Origin: Gnetum montanum
Taxonomy: Eukaryota > Streptophyta > Gnetopsida > Gnetales > Gnetaceae
Length of the DNA stretch: 28,724 nucleotides
Reading direction: 5' to 3'
Assembly: GCA_015680685.1 (NCBI GenBank)
Contig: MNCI01003850.1
Location: 98,626 to 127,349 of the forward strand
The translations under genes were made by a program, and so were the position numbers. Positions 1 through 10,691 of the stretch are shown here, in pieces (the stretch's first letter is position 1; every line of letters starts with the position of its first letter). The notes beneath the pieces were generated by a model. That model saw nothing but the letters and a program-made list of their open reading frames with translations. It ran no database searches and was not told the origin of the DNA.

Positions 1-224
1 GTCGAATTGTGTGGAATTTATCATTTTTAGTGCACTAGTCCTTTAGGAAGTGAATATAGTCTTAAGGTTAATCATTATCCTCCCAATTACACTTGTAACG
101 TACATTGACATGGTTAAGTGTAACTGACGCATCTAATTATCATTTTTTATTTTATAGTTTGGTGCTCAAAATGTAGATAAAAGAAATTTGATTAAATAAT
201 CTAAATTAACTAATTAACTAACAT
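1..224. other. AT-rich flank, left side of the element 1 target
   Basis: No gene is visible here. Because element 1 is bounded by the duplication TTAAC, this stretch was originally contiguous with 18554 onward. It is therefore probably the continuation of the minus-strand LTR-like segment at 18554-19160. It is AT-rich and contains no convincing ORF or RNA gene. Confidence 0.6.
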
Positions 225-229
225 TTAAC
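225..229. repeat. Target site duplication TTAAC, left copy
   Basis: Five bases TTAAC immediately precede the TGAAAC start of the 5' LTR. An identical TTAAC follows the CTACA end of the 3' LTR at 18549-18553. Five bases is the usual gypsy duplication length. Confidence 0.92.
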
Positions 230-1296
230 TGAAACACAATAAAATTTTAGGATCCTGATGCTTCTGCAGAGTCTTGGAGTTCAGGCAAGGATTTCCACAA
301 GTATAGCATCATGATGGGCTATCAAGGCAATGCACGCATTAATGATAGACTATATAGTTCAGCAAGTTTTCTATCTCCAAGGCTAATAGGCCTTCTGGAC
401 TCTCCAGCCTATCCAACTGGACAATTGACCTGGCTGATAGTCTACCTAGAGACCACGATAGGAGTTGCCGAAAGTATTTAGGATGAGCTAAATAATTCAA
501 CAAGTTTTCTAGCGGAGAAATCTTCTATGCTATGCTACACTGCCCAATGTATCAAGCCTTGAATAGATCAATCAAGCATCCAAGATGCAAGTGGATAGCA
601 AGTCAGTCTTCCAAAGCATTTTCCCATGTTGCAACCATCAAGCAAGCTTGCTTTGCCAATGCACCGAGACATAATAAACATCCTATGATGAAATGTTTGC
701 AAAACAAGTCAAGATTCGGCCAACACAGGGTGCTACGCCATGAGCTTTGAGCATAGTTGGCATTTTTAACATTTTGGTTGGCTTTGAGCTTTCTAGTTGG
801 CTTCAGACATCCTTTTGCGGGTTTAGCATTTTGGCACCTTGGCAAGTAGATTGGCAAGCAAAAGAATCCTGAATAGCACCTTACCGACTATAGTTCAGGA
901 ACCTGTGACCATACTGCTTTGTGTAAGTTGTGACTCTCCAGTATTGCATAATCAGTTGTACATCTTCCAACAAAACAAATATTAGGTTCTCAATCTTGGG
1001 GCAGTGCAATTTCTCAACCAAATCTATTTCATTATTTGTTCATTATTGTCTTATTTCCCATCATTTTTCATTATTTTACGTTGGTTAATTATCACTTCAC
1101 TGGCATACCTTGTTTCTAAATCCAAACGATTACAAAAGGTTAAGTTACACCGATTAATTCCCTATCTGTTCAACCAGATCGTTCAGGGCACCCCATTTCC
1201 ATTTCACTCTAGCACAGTCCTCACACAGATCCAAGGTTAAACTGTATGCCCCACAACCTCTCGGTGTTCCAACCAATAATGATTTCAGTCGCTACA
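230..1296 (+). repeat. 5' LTR of element 1, internally deleted
   Basis: It aligns with 16562-18548 from TGAAACAC to CTACA but is 1067 bp against 1987 bp. Homology runs to about 743, skips the part equivalent to about 17074-17993, and resumes at AGCATAGTTGGC (about 750). The missing part holds the TATA box and G-box of the 3' copy, so this LTR probably cannot drive transcription of the element. The short ORFs inside it (for example at 532-750 and 1004-1240) are not genes. Confidence 0.93.
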
Positions 1297-1301
1297 GGTT
1301 T

Positions 1302-1320
1302 TGGTGCTAGAAGGAGAGCC
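1302..1320 (+). other. Primer binding site
   Basis: TGGTGCTAGAAGGAGAGCC starts five bases after the LTR end. It begins TGG, as expected for pairing with the CCA end of a tRNA, and resembles the TGGCGCTAGAAGGAGGG type of PBS I associate with Tat-lineage elements. I cannot name the tRNA with certainty. Confidence 0.75.
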
Positions 1321-2085
1321 TTTTGATGTCCTTTCTACATCTTGCAGGTAATCCTACACAATGTCTGTACCCCGTCACCTACTAGTGTAGACGTGACACC
1401 CTTGCGGTTGTCTACACATCATGTGGTGCAAACTGGTTGCAACGGCGGTTCCTTTGGAACCCAACAAGACTAAAAGCCTTTGATTGCTTATTGATTTCTG
1501 TGTCTCTCATTTGCGATCTCCTTTTAATCATACAAAATGATTCCCACAACCACTGTCGTTTCCACGTCAAACCTTGAAGCTCCTTTCTTGGCTCAAAATA
1601 CCATAGGTGTCAAGAGACTACCTAGCCCAGTGCTGGCACCATGGTAGTCTCTTAGGCTCTGACACCTATCACCTGAGTGCTTGGCACAAGATGGAGAGTG
1701 CTATGACTTCTTCAGTGCAAAGATCTAGGAAAATCTTCCCTTGGATCACCAAGAACTCGAAGAAAAACATAAATTTTAGTTCCTTCATCATAATGGGAGG
1801 GAATTTATCCCTACCCTTGACATTACCATCCACTTGATGGACACGTATCAATGGATCTTGGACAAGCTGATACAAGTCGGTAAGTCTAGGGAGCGAGATA
1901 TGGCATCCCATTACGATGAGGCATTCCAAGATGCATAGGAAGACCTAGATTTCCATTCTGAGGGTGGTGGCTAGACCTACCCTCCTATTATCCCTCCCAC
2001 TGCCATCTTCTGATCAAACCCACTCTTTGCTTCTACCCCATGTATGATTACCATGACTCCACCATAGCCTACACTTTCATCAACT
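1321..2085 (+). other. Untranslated leader of element 1
   Basis: The stretch between PBS and gag has no supported gene. It contains the stem-loop at 1605-1667. From about 1960 the plus strand becomes proline-rich in translation and probably merges into the gag N-terminus. The short ORFs at 1607-1837 (plus) and 1669-1929 (minus) look like chance. Confidence 0.6.
1605..1667 (+). other. Long imperfect stem-loop in the leader
   Basis: AGGTGTC (1605-1611) pairs with GACACCT (1661-1667), and AGAGACTACC (1613-1622) pairs with GGTAGTCTCT (1643-1652), giving 17 base pairs. The loop is 20 nt (1623-1642), with an 8-nt bulge on the 3' side. Its position between PBS and gag is where retroelement RNA dimerisation or packaging structures lie; that role is inference. 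Confidence 0.7.
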
Positions 2086-3929
2086 ATGGGTAGTCATCCT
2101 GTACCCTCAGTGCACCAACATGCTGCCCCTTCAATTTCATTCCCAAACACTCTCTCTCCTCACTTTGCCCCATCGTTGTACCAAGAGCTAGCCATAGCTA
2201 CATTGCCATACATGCACACTATGCCTACGTCACAATTGCATGGAGTTCTCACTCCCATTCCATCGTCTACACCTATCCCACAATTAATAGTAGGCCTAGC
2301 CCCAACGGTGGACCCCATCCACTTCTCTCCCTGTTGCGCAATCCTCCCAGATGTCAAATTATGTTCACCACCAAGTGTACCAAGTCCTGCAAGTGGTGCA
2401 ACCAGGTGCGGGGCTATGGTCTGCCCCATCAATCACATAAATTACTAACTCCATAGCCCCACCAATGGCTGCCACATCATTGGCACAACCCACTAGGTGG
2501 TGGACGATCCAAGCAGCATCATTCGTAGGAGCGGCACCAACAGTGCCCCCTATGGGCCAATCCACTACCCTTCCATCGCAACTCTCATCGGCACATACGA
2601 TAGTTGTTCATGCAACTTAACAATCATCTACAACGTCACCGAGTTTGGACCAAGCATTCCAACTTATCCAGACCCTCACTAAAGAGATTAAACATCTTAA
2701 AGCTACCGGTTCTGGCATGATGTAGGTCATGGATTTTTACCATGATGACCCCATCAGCCTGGCTATCCCCATACTCATGTTACCCCCTAGGATGCCACTC
2801 TCCAAATTCACAAAATATAATGGGGAGGGCGATCCCAACACACATTTAGTTACATTCAAATTCGAATCTCTATTGTTGCAACAGTGGCCACACACTATCA
2901 TCCACATCTTTTCCATGTCTTTGATGGGCAAAGCACTAGACTAGTACTACGTGCTCCCACACACCTCCATCTCAACTCTGGAGGAGCTATTGACTCAGTT
3001 CATGACCCATTTCAAATATAACTTGAAGCCGGAGGTCATGATGGATTAGTTGAGCATCAAGCAAGACCTGTTGGAATCTATGCAAAGGTTCATACAGCAG
3101 TGGAGCACCACCTTGAATGAGATCTGCGAGCCTATTGTGAAGGCCCATTTGTTGGCTATCTTTAAGGGGGTAGTAAAAAAACTTTATTAAGTCAAAACTG
3201 TACTACCTAGCCCCACGCTCCCTTAGTCAAGCTTTCGCTCAGACGAAGAGCATCCAAGATGTGGCTGAAGCTACTAAAGACTCGGCCTATGTCACATACA
3301 AAAACACATATACCAAAAAGGATAAGGAGAAGGGCAAGGTCGCAACAACCACGGTGGCCACTATGGCAAACTAGGCCAGACCCAACAACAGTAACAACAA
3401 GAAGGCTGCTGTAGCAACAACATCTAGCTCAAGCAACACCGATCAAGCTTCAACATCAGCACCAGAGGGATCAACCCAGCCTAAACCCAACTTTGAGCAC
3501 AAGGATCACTCCAATTACACTCCTTTACCTACCAGGCCTTCAAAACTCTTGAAGCAACTGTTAGGGGTTGGGTATATCCAACACAAGCGGATGTCGGAGG
3601 AGGCGATTAAGTGCCATAAATGGTATTGCAAACTTCTTAGGGACCCCTCCTTGGCTACACCCAATGAGCTGCAAGTTCATGAGAATTTCAGGCTGGAACA
3701 GTTCTACGATTACCATCAATTATGTGGTCATGACACAAACTACTGCTTGGCGTTGGAAGATGACATTCAACGCATGATCGATTAGGGCAAGCTTTTCCTG
3801 GATGAAAGTAGTCCTTTCTGCCCTGAAAACCAATCCATGAACATTAACAAGGACCCTCTCAATGCCAACAATGTGGGGTATATCATCAACACTATTGGCA
3901 TTGACAGTAACCCAAAACCACCACAGTAA
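2086..3929 (+). pseudogene. gag: gag (capsid/nucleocapsid polyprotein), decayed
   Basis: The N-terminal part (2086-2700) is rich in Pro, Ser and Thr and broken by stops. The capsid-like core runs from 2729: a GEGDPNTHL motif near residue 30, then PHTSISTLEELLTQFMTHF, then a QDLLESMQRFIQQW helix, the pattern of Tat gag. TAG at 2942-2944 replaces the expected Trp. A frameshift lies between about 3170 and 3230, near a run of seven A's. The second frame continues through a Ser/Thr/Asn-rich linker to a degenerate zinc knuckle (YHQLCGHDTNYC, about 3712-3747) followed by DDIQRMID, as in Tat nucleocapsids. The frame ends at TAA 3928-3930. The family role is assembly of cytoplasmic virus-like particles and RNA packaging. 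Confidence 0.82.
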
Positions 3930-3935
3930 TCGTTT

Positions 3936-5233
3936 GTGGTGCATGTGCCTCAATGTAGCACGGTGACACCAATAACAGCAAAAAGGACACCGCAACAACC
4001 ATTCATCCTTAAAGTTTCCCCTCAGACATCTACCCCTGCACCTTTTGTGCTCAAACCCACACTGCCACCCATGCCAACACCACAAGCACCATTTGTCATT
4101 AGGATGCCAAAACATTCAACTACCCCCACCACATAGAGCCAACCATCTAAATTAGCCCCGTAGCCCCCCGGTTCAAAAAAATGGGAAGAGCATTCGACGG
4201 ACAAGATGGCTAAGGAACGTAGTGCTTCAGGTCCTCCCAAGCCTACCCCCTTTTCCTTAGCACATGCAATCCTCTCATCATCGACAACTAATGATGATGC
4301 ACAGAAGAAATCGCCACCACCTCATCCGAGAAAACAAAATCCTCAACATGAAGCTCCCCTTCCTTGGGAGATCTGTCTCCTAGGACGAATCGAGGAGGAA
4401 AAGGGTAATAGGCAAGATGGTGGGAAAGATCTATTCAATGTTCTAACCCAAGTTAAATAGGCTCTGAAACAAAAAAAACATAACGTTGAGCCTGTATGAC
4501 TTGGTAATGACTTCCACTGCACACCGTGAAGCCATGGTTCACATGTTAACATCCATACTAGTTGATAAAAACATGCCGGCAGAGAAGAAAGTAATCCATG
4601 CGATCATGCTTCCTTCTACAGCTGAAGAACCACAACCATCTCAATTGACATTCCACGATGAGTCCATTAAGGATGACCCTGAAAAGGGTCAAGTAACAAC
4701 AACACCTATGTTCATAATAATTTGGATCAGATAGCATAGGATCCGAAGGGTACATGTTGATGATGGGGTTGCTACTAATGTCATCCCTTTCCCCATAGTG
4801 GAAAAATTGGGCTTGGTCGATCAAATCAAGCCCATGATGACATCTTGCTTAAAATCATTTAACGGGGCATGTGTGCAAGTAAAAGGAACTGTGTGCATCA
4901 AATTTTTGGCAGGGGACTATTTGCCCACAAGTGCAGTATTCATAGTGGTAGAGGAAATGCCCAGGTTCAACCTGATCCTAGGGAGATCATCGTTGGCCCA
5001 ATTGAGGGTTGTTTCCTCTCCAATACACCAAGAGATTCACTTGCCCTATGTTGGGGGGGGGGAAGTGATAATTCATGGCGATAAAATGATTCCCCGAGCC
5101 ATAAACAATGTAGGAATGGAGCAAGAATTAGAGATTGAAATGTCTGAAGGCTAAGCTTCCCTTTCAAATAGCAGATGATGACATAAAGGAGTACTATAAC
5201 AAGGCCCCTTGGCTATACACATCACCGAGTTAG
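3936..5233 (+). pseudogene. Gag-protease linker and aspartic protease, decayed
   Basis: After the gag stop the same frame continues as a proline-rich linker with repeated APFVLK-like blocks (about 4030-4110) and KMAKERSASG (about 4204). A frameshift near 4480 leads into the protease frame. The segment SLYDLVMTSTAHREAMVHML (from 4489) matches the region just before the Tat protease. RVHVDDGVATNVIP (about 4746-4787) is the catalytic loop: the Asp is kept, but the usual Ser/Thr after it is Asp. FNLILGRSSLAQ (about 4964-5000) is the second conserved strand. A run of G at 5051-5060 precedes the C-terminal part. The frame stops at 5152-5154, and a +1 frame continues with KLPFQIADDDIKEYY to TAG at 5231-5233. 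The protease would cleave the Gag-Pol polyprotein. Confidence 0.8.
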
Positions 5234-5417
5234 GAAGCAGCTATGAGAATAATCGTTACTTGCATTAGCACAACTACTTCATTGCTTCCACCATGATTAC
5301 TGCTTACATCAACAATACGTCCACTACTGACATTATTTACTTCTCATTCATTGCTTATGCTAGCATTTTCCTCATTGTTTACATTGTACATGTTACATCC
5401 ATTTTTTGCATAATACT
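5234..5417. other. Spacer between protease and first repeat cluster
   Basis: I see no coding signal on either strand. The stretch contains short repeats of ATTGCTT and TTACAT and leads into the 28-bp repeat cluster. Confidence 0.5.
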
Positions 5418-5668
5418 ACGGCCCACTAAGGCCTAAAACTAGCAAAGATTTCTTTTATTGTTACAACCCCACGACAGCTCGGAATGGCCTTAAACTACCA
5501 CTACAGCCCACTAAGGCCTAAAACTAGCAATTTCATTACTCCGAGACATTGACAAAAAAAAATAAAAAAATCATCATTAAGAAATAGCCCAAAATGGCCT
5601 AAAACTAGTAATGGCCCAAAATGGCCTTAAACTACTATAACGGCCCGAAATGGCCTAAAACTAAAATA
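5418..5668. repeat. 28-bp dispersed repeat, cluster 1 (six copies)
   Basis: Copies lie at about 5418-5445, 5474-5501, 5503-5530, 5584-5611, 5612-5640 and 5641-5668. The core reads GGCCCAAAATGGCCTTAAAC or GCCCACTAAGGCCTAAAACT, followed by TAGCAA. The same family, with GACC instead of GGCC, recurs at 10977-11275 and 14885-15190. This cluster lies between the end of the protease ORF and the 3' end of the reverse-strand gene. Confidence 0.85.
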
Positions 5669-5825
5669 AGAAGCTCCCAAGGAGCTTAAAAATAAAAATA
5701 ATACAATGCATTAGCCAAAATAAAATAAATTTCCTCACATTCCATTCTTCATTCAATATCAATCAATAATGTTTATAATTTTTTTTGTAAATTCAAAGAC
5801 AAGAATAAAATTTCCCACCGCTACA

Positions 5826-5888
5826 CTATGAGTCTTCGCCCGCACCGCCATCCTCTACCTCAATGGGTACTACATTTTTGTTTGGATC
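5826..5888 (-). other. Terminal exon 8 of the reverse-strand gene
   Basis: A strong 3' splice site (pyrimidine-rich TTTATTTCCTTTGTTGTGTAG) precedes GATCC at 5888. The exon encodes DPNKNVVPIEVEDGGAGEDS followed by TAG at 5828-5826. It joins in phase 0 to exon 7, which ends ACATCTCGA before GTTAGT. The intron is 5976-5889 (88 bp). Confidence 0.68.
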
Positions 5889-5976
5889 CTACACAACAAA
5901 GGAAATAAAACAATCATTTAAAGCTACAACAAAGGCTATTATCAAATAAACTATGGCACGAAAAAAGGTGACTAAC

Positions 5977-6797
5977 TCGAGATGTCCCCGCATCCGTTTC
6001 GAGTGGTATCCGATCCATGTCGGCCACAAGACATTGCTGGATCTCCTCTTCAGTGATGTTGGCCTAGTTCCTATCCCCTAGATTAGCGCTTGCTATAACT
6101 TTCTCCTTTTCTACGATTGTCCATCTAGGTGGCCCTGGAGAAGAGGTGGAAATGGTAGTCTCACCCGCAAGTAGGGTCACCTCCATTTTGGGAGATTCAT
6201 TGACTGTCACTTGTTGCATGAACCTATCATAAGCCCTAGAAGCACCAATAATATCAAGGAATAGCTCATGCATATGCAACTTGACTGAAGCATCCCGATC
6301 CTATTTACGGTAGGTGGAACTTTCTAGTTTATACATGTGTTTGTGATTCTTCTATGCCTGTTCCCATTCGTAAACCTTTGTGCTATAATCCTTCCAATCT
6401 TGGTTCTTCTAGGCTAGAAGGTCCATTTGCATGCACTATTCGATTATTTCGTGTATGGCTTCATTATTGCGCTACATGACCATCCAATATCTCATGTAGT
6501 CGATGAAATTTGTACGCCAACTTCCATCGTTAGTGTCCTGGGCCAATAAGAATTTATTCCTGGACTGGAGATCCCCCACCTTAGCAATAAGGTTGGGTTT
6601 CTCCCTCTCACATTTTTGCACCCATTTCCATAGGTCTTCATTCACACGCCTGCATTCCCACAAAGAGCATGTCAAGTACAACACACATTTACTTGCCTCA
6701 TCGTATATGTGACAAGGTACTTCGATCATCTCCTATGGAAATTTGGGTACAACATCAACCTCAGCTGCTTGTTTGGGGTCCCATTTGAGGCGAGAAG
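5977..6797 (-). other. Exon 7 of the reverse-strand gene, helical/coiled-coil part
   Basis: It begins after TTGGCAG (6804-6798) and reads ASRLKWDPKQAAEVDVVPKF, then a long Lys/Glu-rich helical stretch (WKWVQKCEREKPNLIAKVGD, about 6605-6660) suggesting a coiled coil, then MHELFLDIIGASRAYDRFMQ and a Ser/Pro-rich tail. Stops occur where Gln or Trp codons are likely to have been lost. The ORFs at 6472-6729 and 6064-6279 are parts of this exon. Confidence 0.68.
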
Positions 6798-6885
6798 CTG
6801 CCAACCACACATGGAAGGCATTAGTCATAGTGACATAGTAAAATTGCAACAAGTTAGAAATTCTAGCATAGAAACTTTAACTTAC

Positions 6886-7022
6886 CCACTTCTGGATTGA
6901 TCTTCCTCAGATAGTCGATCATGTCATTGACCAGCCCCTCCATAAAGGTGAATCTGTAGTGGGTCTCGACCCACTATCAAAGATAGATCAAAGAAGGACC
7001 AGGAGTTTAGCAGTGGTGTCTG
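6886..7022 (-). other. Exon 6 of the reverse-strand gene
   Basis: It encodes WVETHYRFTFMEGLVNDMID and then YLRKINPEV, ending in G before the consensus donor GTAAGTTAAAG at 6885. The intron 6885-6798 (88 bp) is phase 1, and splicing makes a GCT Ala codon with exon 7. The 5' end of this exon is uncertain: acceptors TATCATGTAG (ending at 7023) and TTTGATAG (ending just before TGGGTCGAG, about 6974) are both possible. Confidence 0.6.
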
Positions 7023-7106
7023 CTACATGATAAAATGTGTTAGCCATAGTGGAGAGGACTATAACAAAGATGATGAATGACATAAATGACTATGTAAAGC
7101 TCCTAC

Positions 7107-7471
7107 CCAGCAAACCCTTAGGGGTGATAGCAGGGGGTTGCCCATTGACACACTGTCAAATAAGCGATCAAAATTACCAGCGTTAAAGTGGAGCCCCTCT
7201 CTTTCCAACTAGCCCAATAGCATAGTAGTGTCCTCAACACTCACATGCCCCTTTGGTACTGAACCATACTTAGAAAAAGGGTCATCAGTAGGGGCCCCTT
7301 CTTGATTGGCAAGGACCTCTTCCTCACCAGCTAGGGCCCTTTCTTCTATGGCAAGGGCCTCTTCTTTGTTGGCCGGGGCCCTTTCCTCTGTGGCTAGGGC
7401 CTCTTCATTCTTGCTATTCACCCTTGTTCCAAGGGCCAGAACCTCTTCCTCCCCTTTCTCTTCTCCTTCCT
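7107..7471 (-). other. Exon 5 of the reverse-strand gene, acidic repeat linker
   Basis: It follows the acceptor TTTTATTAGCAG and opens with EEGEEKGEEEVLAL. About four units of an EALAxEERAxAxxE pattern come next (7306-7440), visible in DNA as a tandem repeat of roughly 30-60 bp. The frame then runs through one TAG (7215-7213) into LEREGLHFNAGNFDRLFDSV and SMGNPLLSPLRVCW before donor GTAGGAGC at 7106. Intron 4 (7594-7472, 123 bp, donor GTAAGTATG) is phase 1 and restores a Glu codon. Confidence 0.68.
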
Positions 7472-7594
7472 CTGCTAATAAAACATGATTACAATAAGCA
7501 AGATACACCAAACTAGATAAAACGCTAGACTGTGCAACGCTACCTAGAGTGGCATAGCATAGCAAATGTTAACAAAATAGTTAAACATACTTAC

Positions 7595-8645
7595 CAATTA
7601 GAGGCTGCACTCTATGAATTTTGAGTCGTAGCTTCTTCCCCCTCTATTCATTTGTACAAGAAGGCTCTTTGGTAGGACGAGATTTCTTATGTTACAACCT
7701 TGTCGTCACTGTTTTTGCAATAAGAAATTCCCCCTTTGTCATGCTACCCATGTTAATGGGGGGTGACTCTCCCACACTATCCTGGGCATGAAAGGGATGT
7801 GTCACCCGATCCCTTGTCATTATTGAAAATGATTCTCCAATAGCTTCCAGGGGATCATGGAATCGTGTGATATGGAAAACTTGGCAAATCCATGGTTTGG
7901 AAATCTGACTACGGTCTTGTTGCATCCAGATGCCATTCTCAATGGACTACCAAGAATTCCACAAAGCATTGTAGGTAGGCTACAAAGAAGGTGTAGTGCA
8001 CGTTGAAATGGGACTCAAGCTTCCCACGAAGTTTGACCATTTCAGCTTGCAAGCCTTCACAAAGGTACTTGTCCCAATTGTAGCAAGTCCCTTCTTCCAT
8101 GACATCCCTCATTATCCAAGCTTGCTCCACTCCAAGGATTTTTCCTTGGGAGAGTAGCTTGGGAAAGGTATGAGCATGGAAGATGGGGTAAATCATTTTG
8201 GCCACCCTTAGCATGACCTTCTTGATGTAGATCCCCTTTCAGTCCTTAGCCATCCCTAGCCACTCCTCAATGTCCTCCTAATGATTTGCATCTTTCTTAG
8301 ATTTTTCTCCTATATGAATATCATCAAAAGGGACACTAAAAATATCCACAAATAGTTGGTCATTGATTTCAAATACCACCTGTACACTGTGAACACGTGA
8401 ATGGAAGCGATCAGCCTTCTTGGAGAAGGAATTAGCTAGGGAAAGCATTTTGGTAGGTGAGAAGCTTGGGTTTACAACCAAAAACATGTCCATGAACCCA
8501 GCCTCCTGAAGGTTATGGACAAGGATGGCTAGGACCCCATTGCAGAGCCAACACTATGTCTCCTCCACTTCCCTGTACTTCAAGAAGAGGTTGGTTTCGT
8601 TATGCTCATAGGTGATCATAGTGACCTCTTGGGATTCTGTCACCA
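7595..8645 (-). other. Exon 4 of the reverse-strand gene, main conserved domain
   Basis: This is the longest exon. It opens VVTESQEVTMITYEHNETNL in frame with exon 3. Blocks in order are MDMFLVVNPSFSP (8493), VQVVFEINDQLFVDIFSVPF (about 8350-8400), MLRVAKMIYPIFHAHTFPKL (8214), GTCYNWDKYLCEGLQAEMVK (about 8025-8090) and YTFFVAYLQCFVEF. A one-base frameshift lies near 7955; the next frame gives MQQDRSQISKPWICQVFHIT (7925) and a Ser/Pro/Gly-rich stretch. Stops at about 8560, 8280 and 8250 sit between conserved blocks. The layout loosely resembles plant-transposon-associated ORFs, but I cannot assign a family. Confidence 0.65.
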
Positions 8646-8766
8646 CTGTAACAATTTGCAAAAAAAAATAAAAATGAAAAATTTAGCAAAAAAAAAAAAA
8701 AGAAAAAACATGATCAAATCACATCATCACTTGAATAGATAAAAATGGACCCATGGTTTAGCGTAC

Positions 8767-9041
8767 CAAGTTTAAATGGTATAGGAAATGGTGGGAGTTC
8801 CACTAGCACATCTTTAATGGTAAGCGATCTAAGGGATTCCCACTCCCTATCCAACTAACCAGCTTCCTTACACTTTCCATAAAATTGGAAATATCGGGTT
8901 GGGTAGGTTTCAAACTCAAGCCCAAATTTTCCTATTACATCGATGTGCACGTTCCCGATAGAGGAGAACTCCTACAAGGCCATCTATGCTAATGCCAAGG
9001 CATCTGTATCACCATGAAGACCATTCCTATCAATATAAAAC
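8767..9041 (-). other. Exon 3 of the reverse-strand gene
   Basis: After the acceptor TTTTTTGTATTTCTAG it reads FYIDRNGLHGDTDALALA, then GNVHIDVIGKFGLEFETYPT, RYFQFYGKCKEAG and LTIKDVLVELPPFPIPFKL. It ends before donor GTACGC (8766). Intron 3 (8766-8646, 121 bp) ends in a long T tract and TTACAG, and splicing restores a Val codon (phase 1). Three in-frame stops are present. Confidence 0.68.
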
Positions 9042-9127
9042 CTAGAAATACAAAAAAATACAGTTAACACCTCTGTCTAGCGTAATATAGATTATACAAC
9101 ATGTTAAAACACCTTCACAGAACTCAC

Positions 9128-9577
9128 ACACCGACATAGTAAACGATTCCAGGTGGGTTCTGAAAACAAGTGCCCATGTGGCGGGCAACATATAATGTGT
9201 TATTTAAGTAAGAGCATTTTTACTCAGGCATGTCCCAGATCCAACGTAAGTGCGTCAAGCCTTTTTGGCACTGGTTGAAACTTGCTATGCCTTTGCCTCC
9301 AATCGCCCCATCAACCAGGAACTTCAAAATGCCCTGGTTTTCCCCAGGCAATAGTGTTTCTATAATTGCAGCTATTGTCTTGGTTGACAAGTGTGACCAC
9401 ATGATCATACTAAAATGGTGGAGGAGGAACTGTAAGAAGTCCCATGTTCCCTCTCGAAACCAAACCACCTATTGCCCCATGCACGCATGGGGAGGAGGGA
9501 CATTGGCCACTAGTTCATTGAGGCAGTATAGGACTCCTACAATCATAAGGACACTTAGGATGGGCTTCAACATGACC
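9128..9577 (-). other. Exon 2 of the reverse-strand gene
   Basis: The acceptor CTTTGTCATGCAG precedes GGTCATG. The exon reads VMLKPILSVLMIVGVLYCLN (a hydrophobic segment), then one stop, then VWFREGTWDFLQFLLHHFSM, LPGENQGILKFLVDGAIGGK, LTHLRWIWDMPE, a TAA, and SYLNNTLYVARHMGTCFQNP. It ends GGTGT before consensus donor GTGAGT (9127). Intron 2 is 9127-9042 (86 bp) and keeps the frame, making a Val codon. The plus-strand ORF at 9230-9619 is a shadow of it. Confidence 0.65.
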
Positions 9578-10640
9578 CTGCATGACAAAGCATCAAACGT
9601 TAGCATTGTATTCAAGTGAGGTTTTCATGTAACATAGCATAACCATCCATTTACAAGTAGTGTAGCATGACCCCCTCTTTACATGTAGCGTAGCATGATC
9701 TTCCAGTTGCGAATTTCTCTTTAACATAAAATAGAGTTAAACATTATGGGCGACATAACAAAGTGTCACTTGTAGTGTAGCGTTGCCATCAAGCCTCGCA
9801 CAACGTAACAACGCTGGATGCGTCTTACGGTTACAATTATGCAGTACACAGCACAACATAACAAACACATAGCATAACAGTTACATTCCCACTTAAGGCT
9901 GATGATTGCGATACGCGTAGCGTAGCAAAAAAAATGCATGACATGTGACATAGCAAATGAACAAGAGCAGGAAGACATGTAATAGTATAACAATATAAAA
10001 AAACATACCATTGTAATAGGCATGGAAACATGGTGAACTTGACAAAAAAAGATTTTAACAACTTAGTATTGTTTCAAGTTCAATAGCATAGCAAGGTGAT
10101 AGACTACCAATATAATGGCCTAAAGGCCTTACGACATCATGGCATAGCATAATAGTAACAAAAACATTACAGCCTTAAATAGTGCAGATGAGAAAGAATT
10201 CACAGTGCCCCCACCATCCCAACCCTATCTTGCCACATGAAATAACTCATGCTACACCATGTTAAATAAGCTGCACAAAAAAATTTCATGAATAACTAAA
10301 CCCTTCTAAAGGCGGTATGCTGCACCGAGCATGCGCTATGCCACTCAGATCATCCAAACCCTCACAACAAAGTAGTCATCATTCAAACAATGGTGGTTAA
10401 GGTGATATTGCATGTAGCCGTAGCATAGCATTCGTATAGCCGTTGTGGACAACTAGCAACAACAATGGCATAGCAGCCAAAATAGTGACTAAAATGATAG
10501 CAATAGACGCGAACATCATCATCATAATGGCAAAAGTAATAAGGATAGCATAGTGACTTATCGAGCTAACAAAGTCTCCTGTTGCACCTCAACGCGCACC
10601 TTTGATAGGCATCCCAGAGAGCCCTTCACTTTGTCTACCT
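9578..10640 (-). other. Repeat-rich region, probable intron 1 of the reverse-strand gene
   Basis: About 1.06 kb without a coding signal, filled with TAGCATAGCA-like words (for example near 9630, 9680, 9920, 10090, 10140, 10425 and 10545) in both orientations. It lies between exon 1 candidates and the acceptor at 9578. The short minus-strand ORFs at 9766-10061 do not look like protein. Confidence 0.5.
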
Positions 10641-10691
10641 TGGCAAGTCCTCGATGCTCGTGTTTGCCTTTGGGTGCCATTGTCTCGCTCA

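Noticed and set aside
532-1240. ORFs inside the 5' LTR
   Set aside because: The equivalent positions in the 3' LTR do not keep the frames, and LTRs are non-coding.
2160-2565. Minus-strand ORFs opposite the gag N-terminus
   Set aside because: They are shadows of the proline-rich plus-strand gag region and give Gly/Ala/Val-rich sequence without motifs.
3720-4115. Minus-strand ORF of 131 codons rich in Cys and Trp
   Set aside because: It is opposite the zinc knuckle and proline-rich linker of gag-protease; the Cys/Trp content comes from the complement of Pro/Thr/Gln codons.
9230-9619. Plus-strand ORF of 129 codons
   Set aside because: It is the complement of exon 2 of the minus-strand gene, which has better splice sites and frame continuity with its neighbours; the plus-strand protein has no family features.
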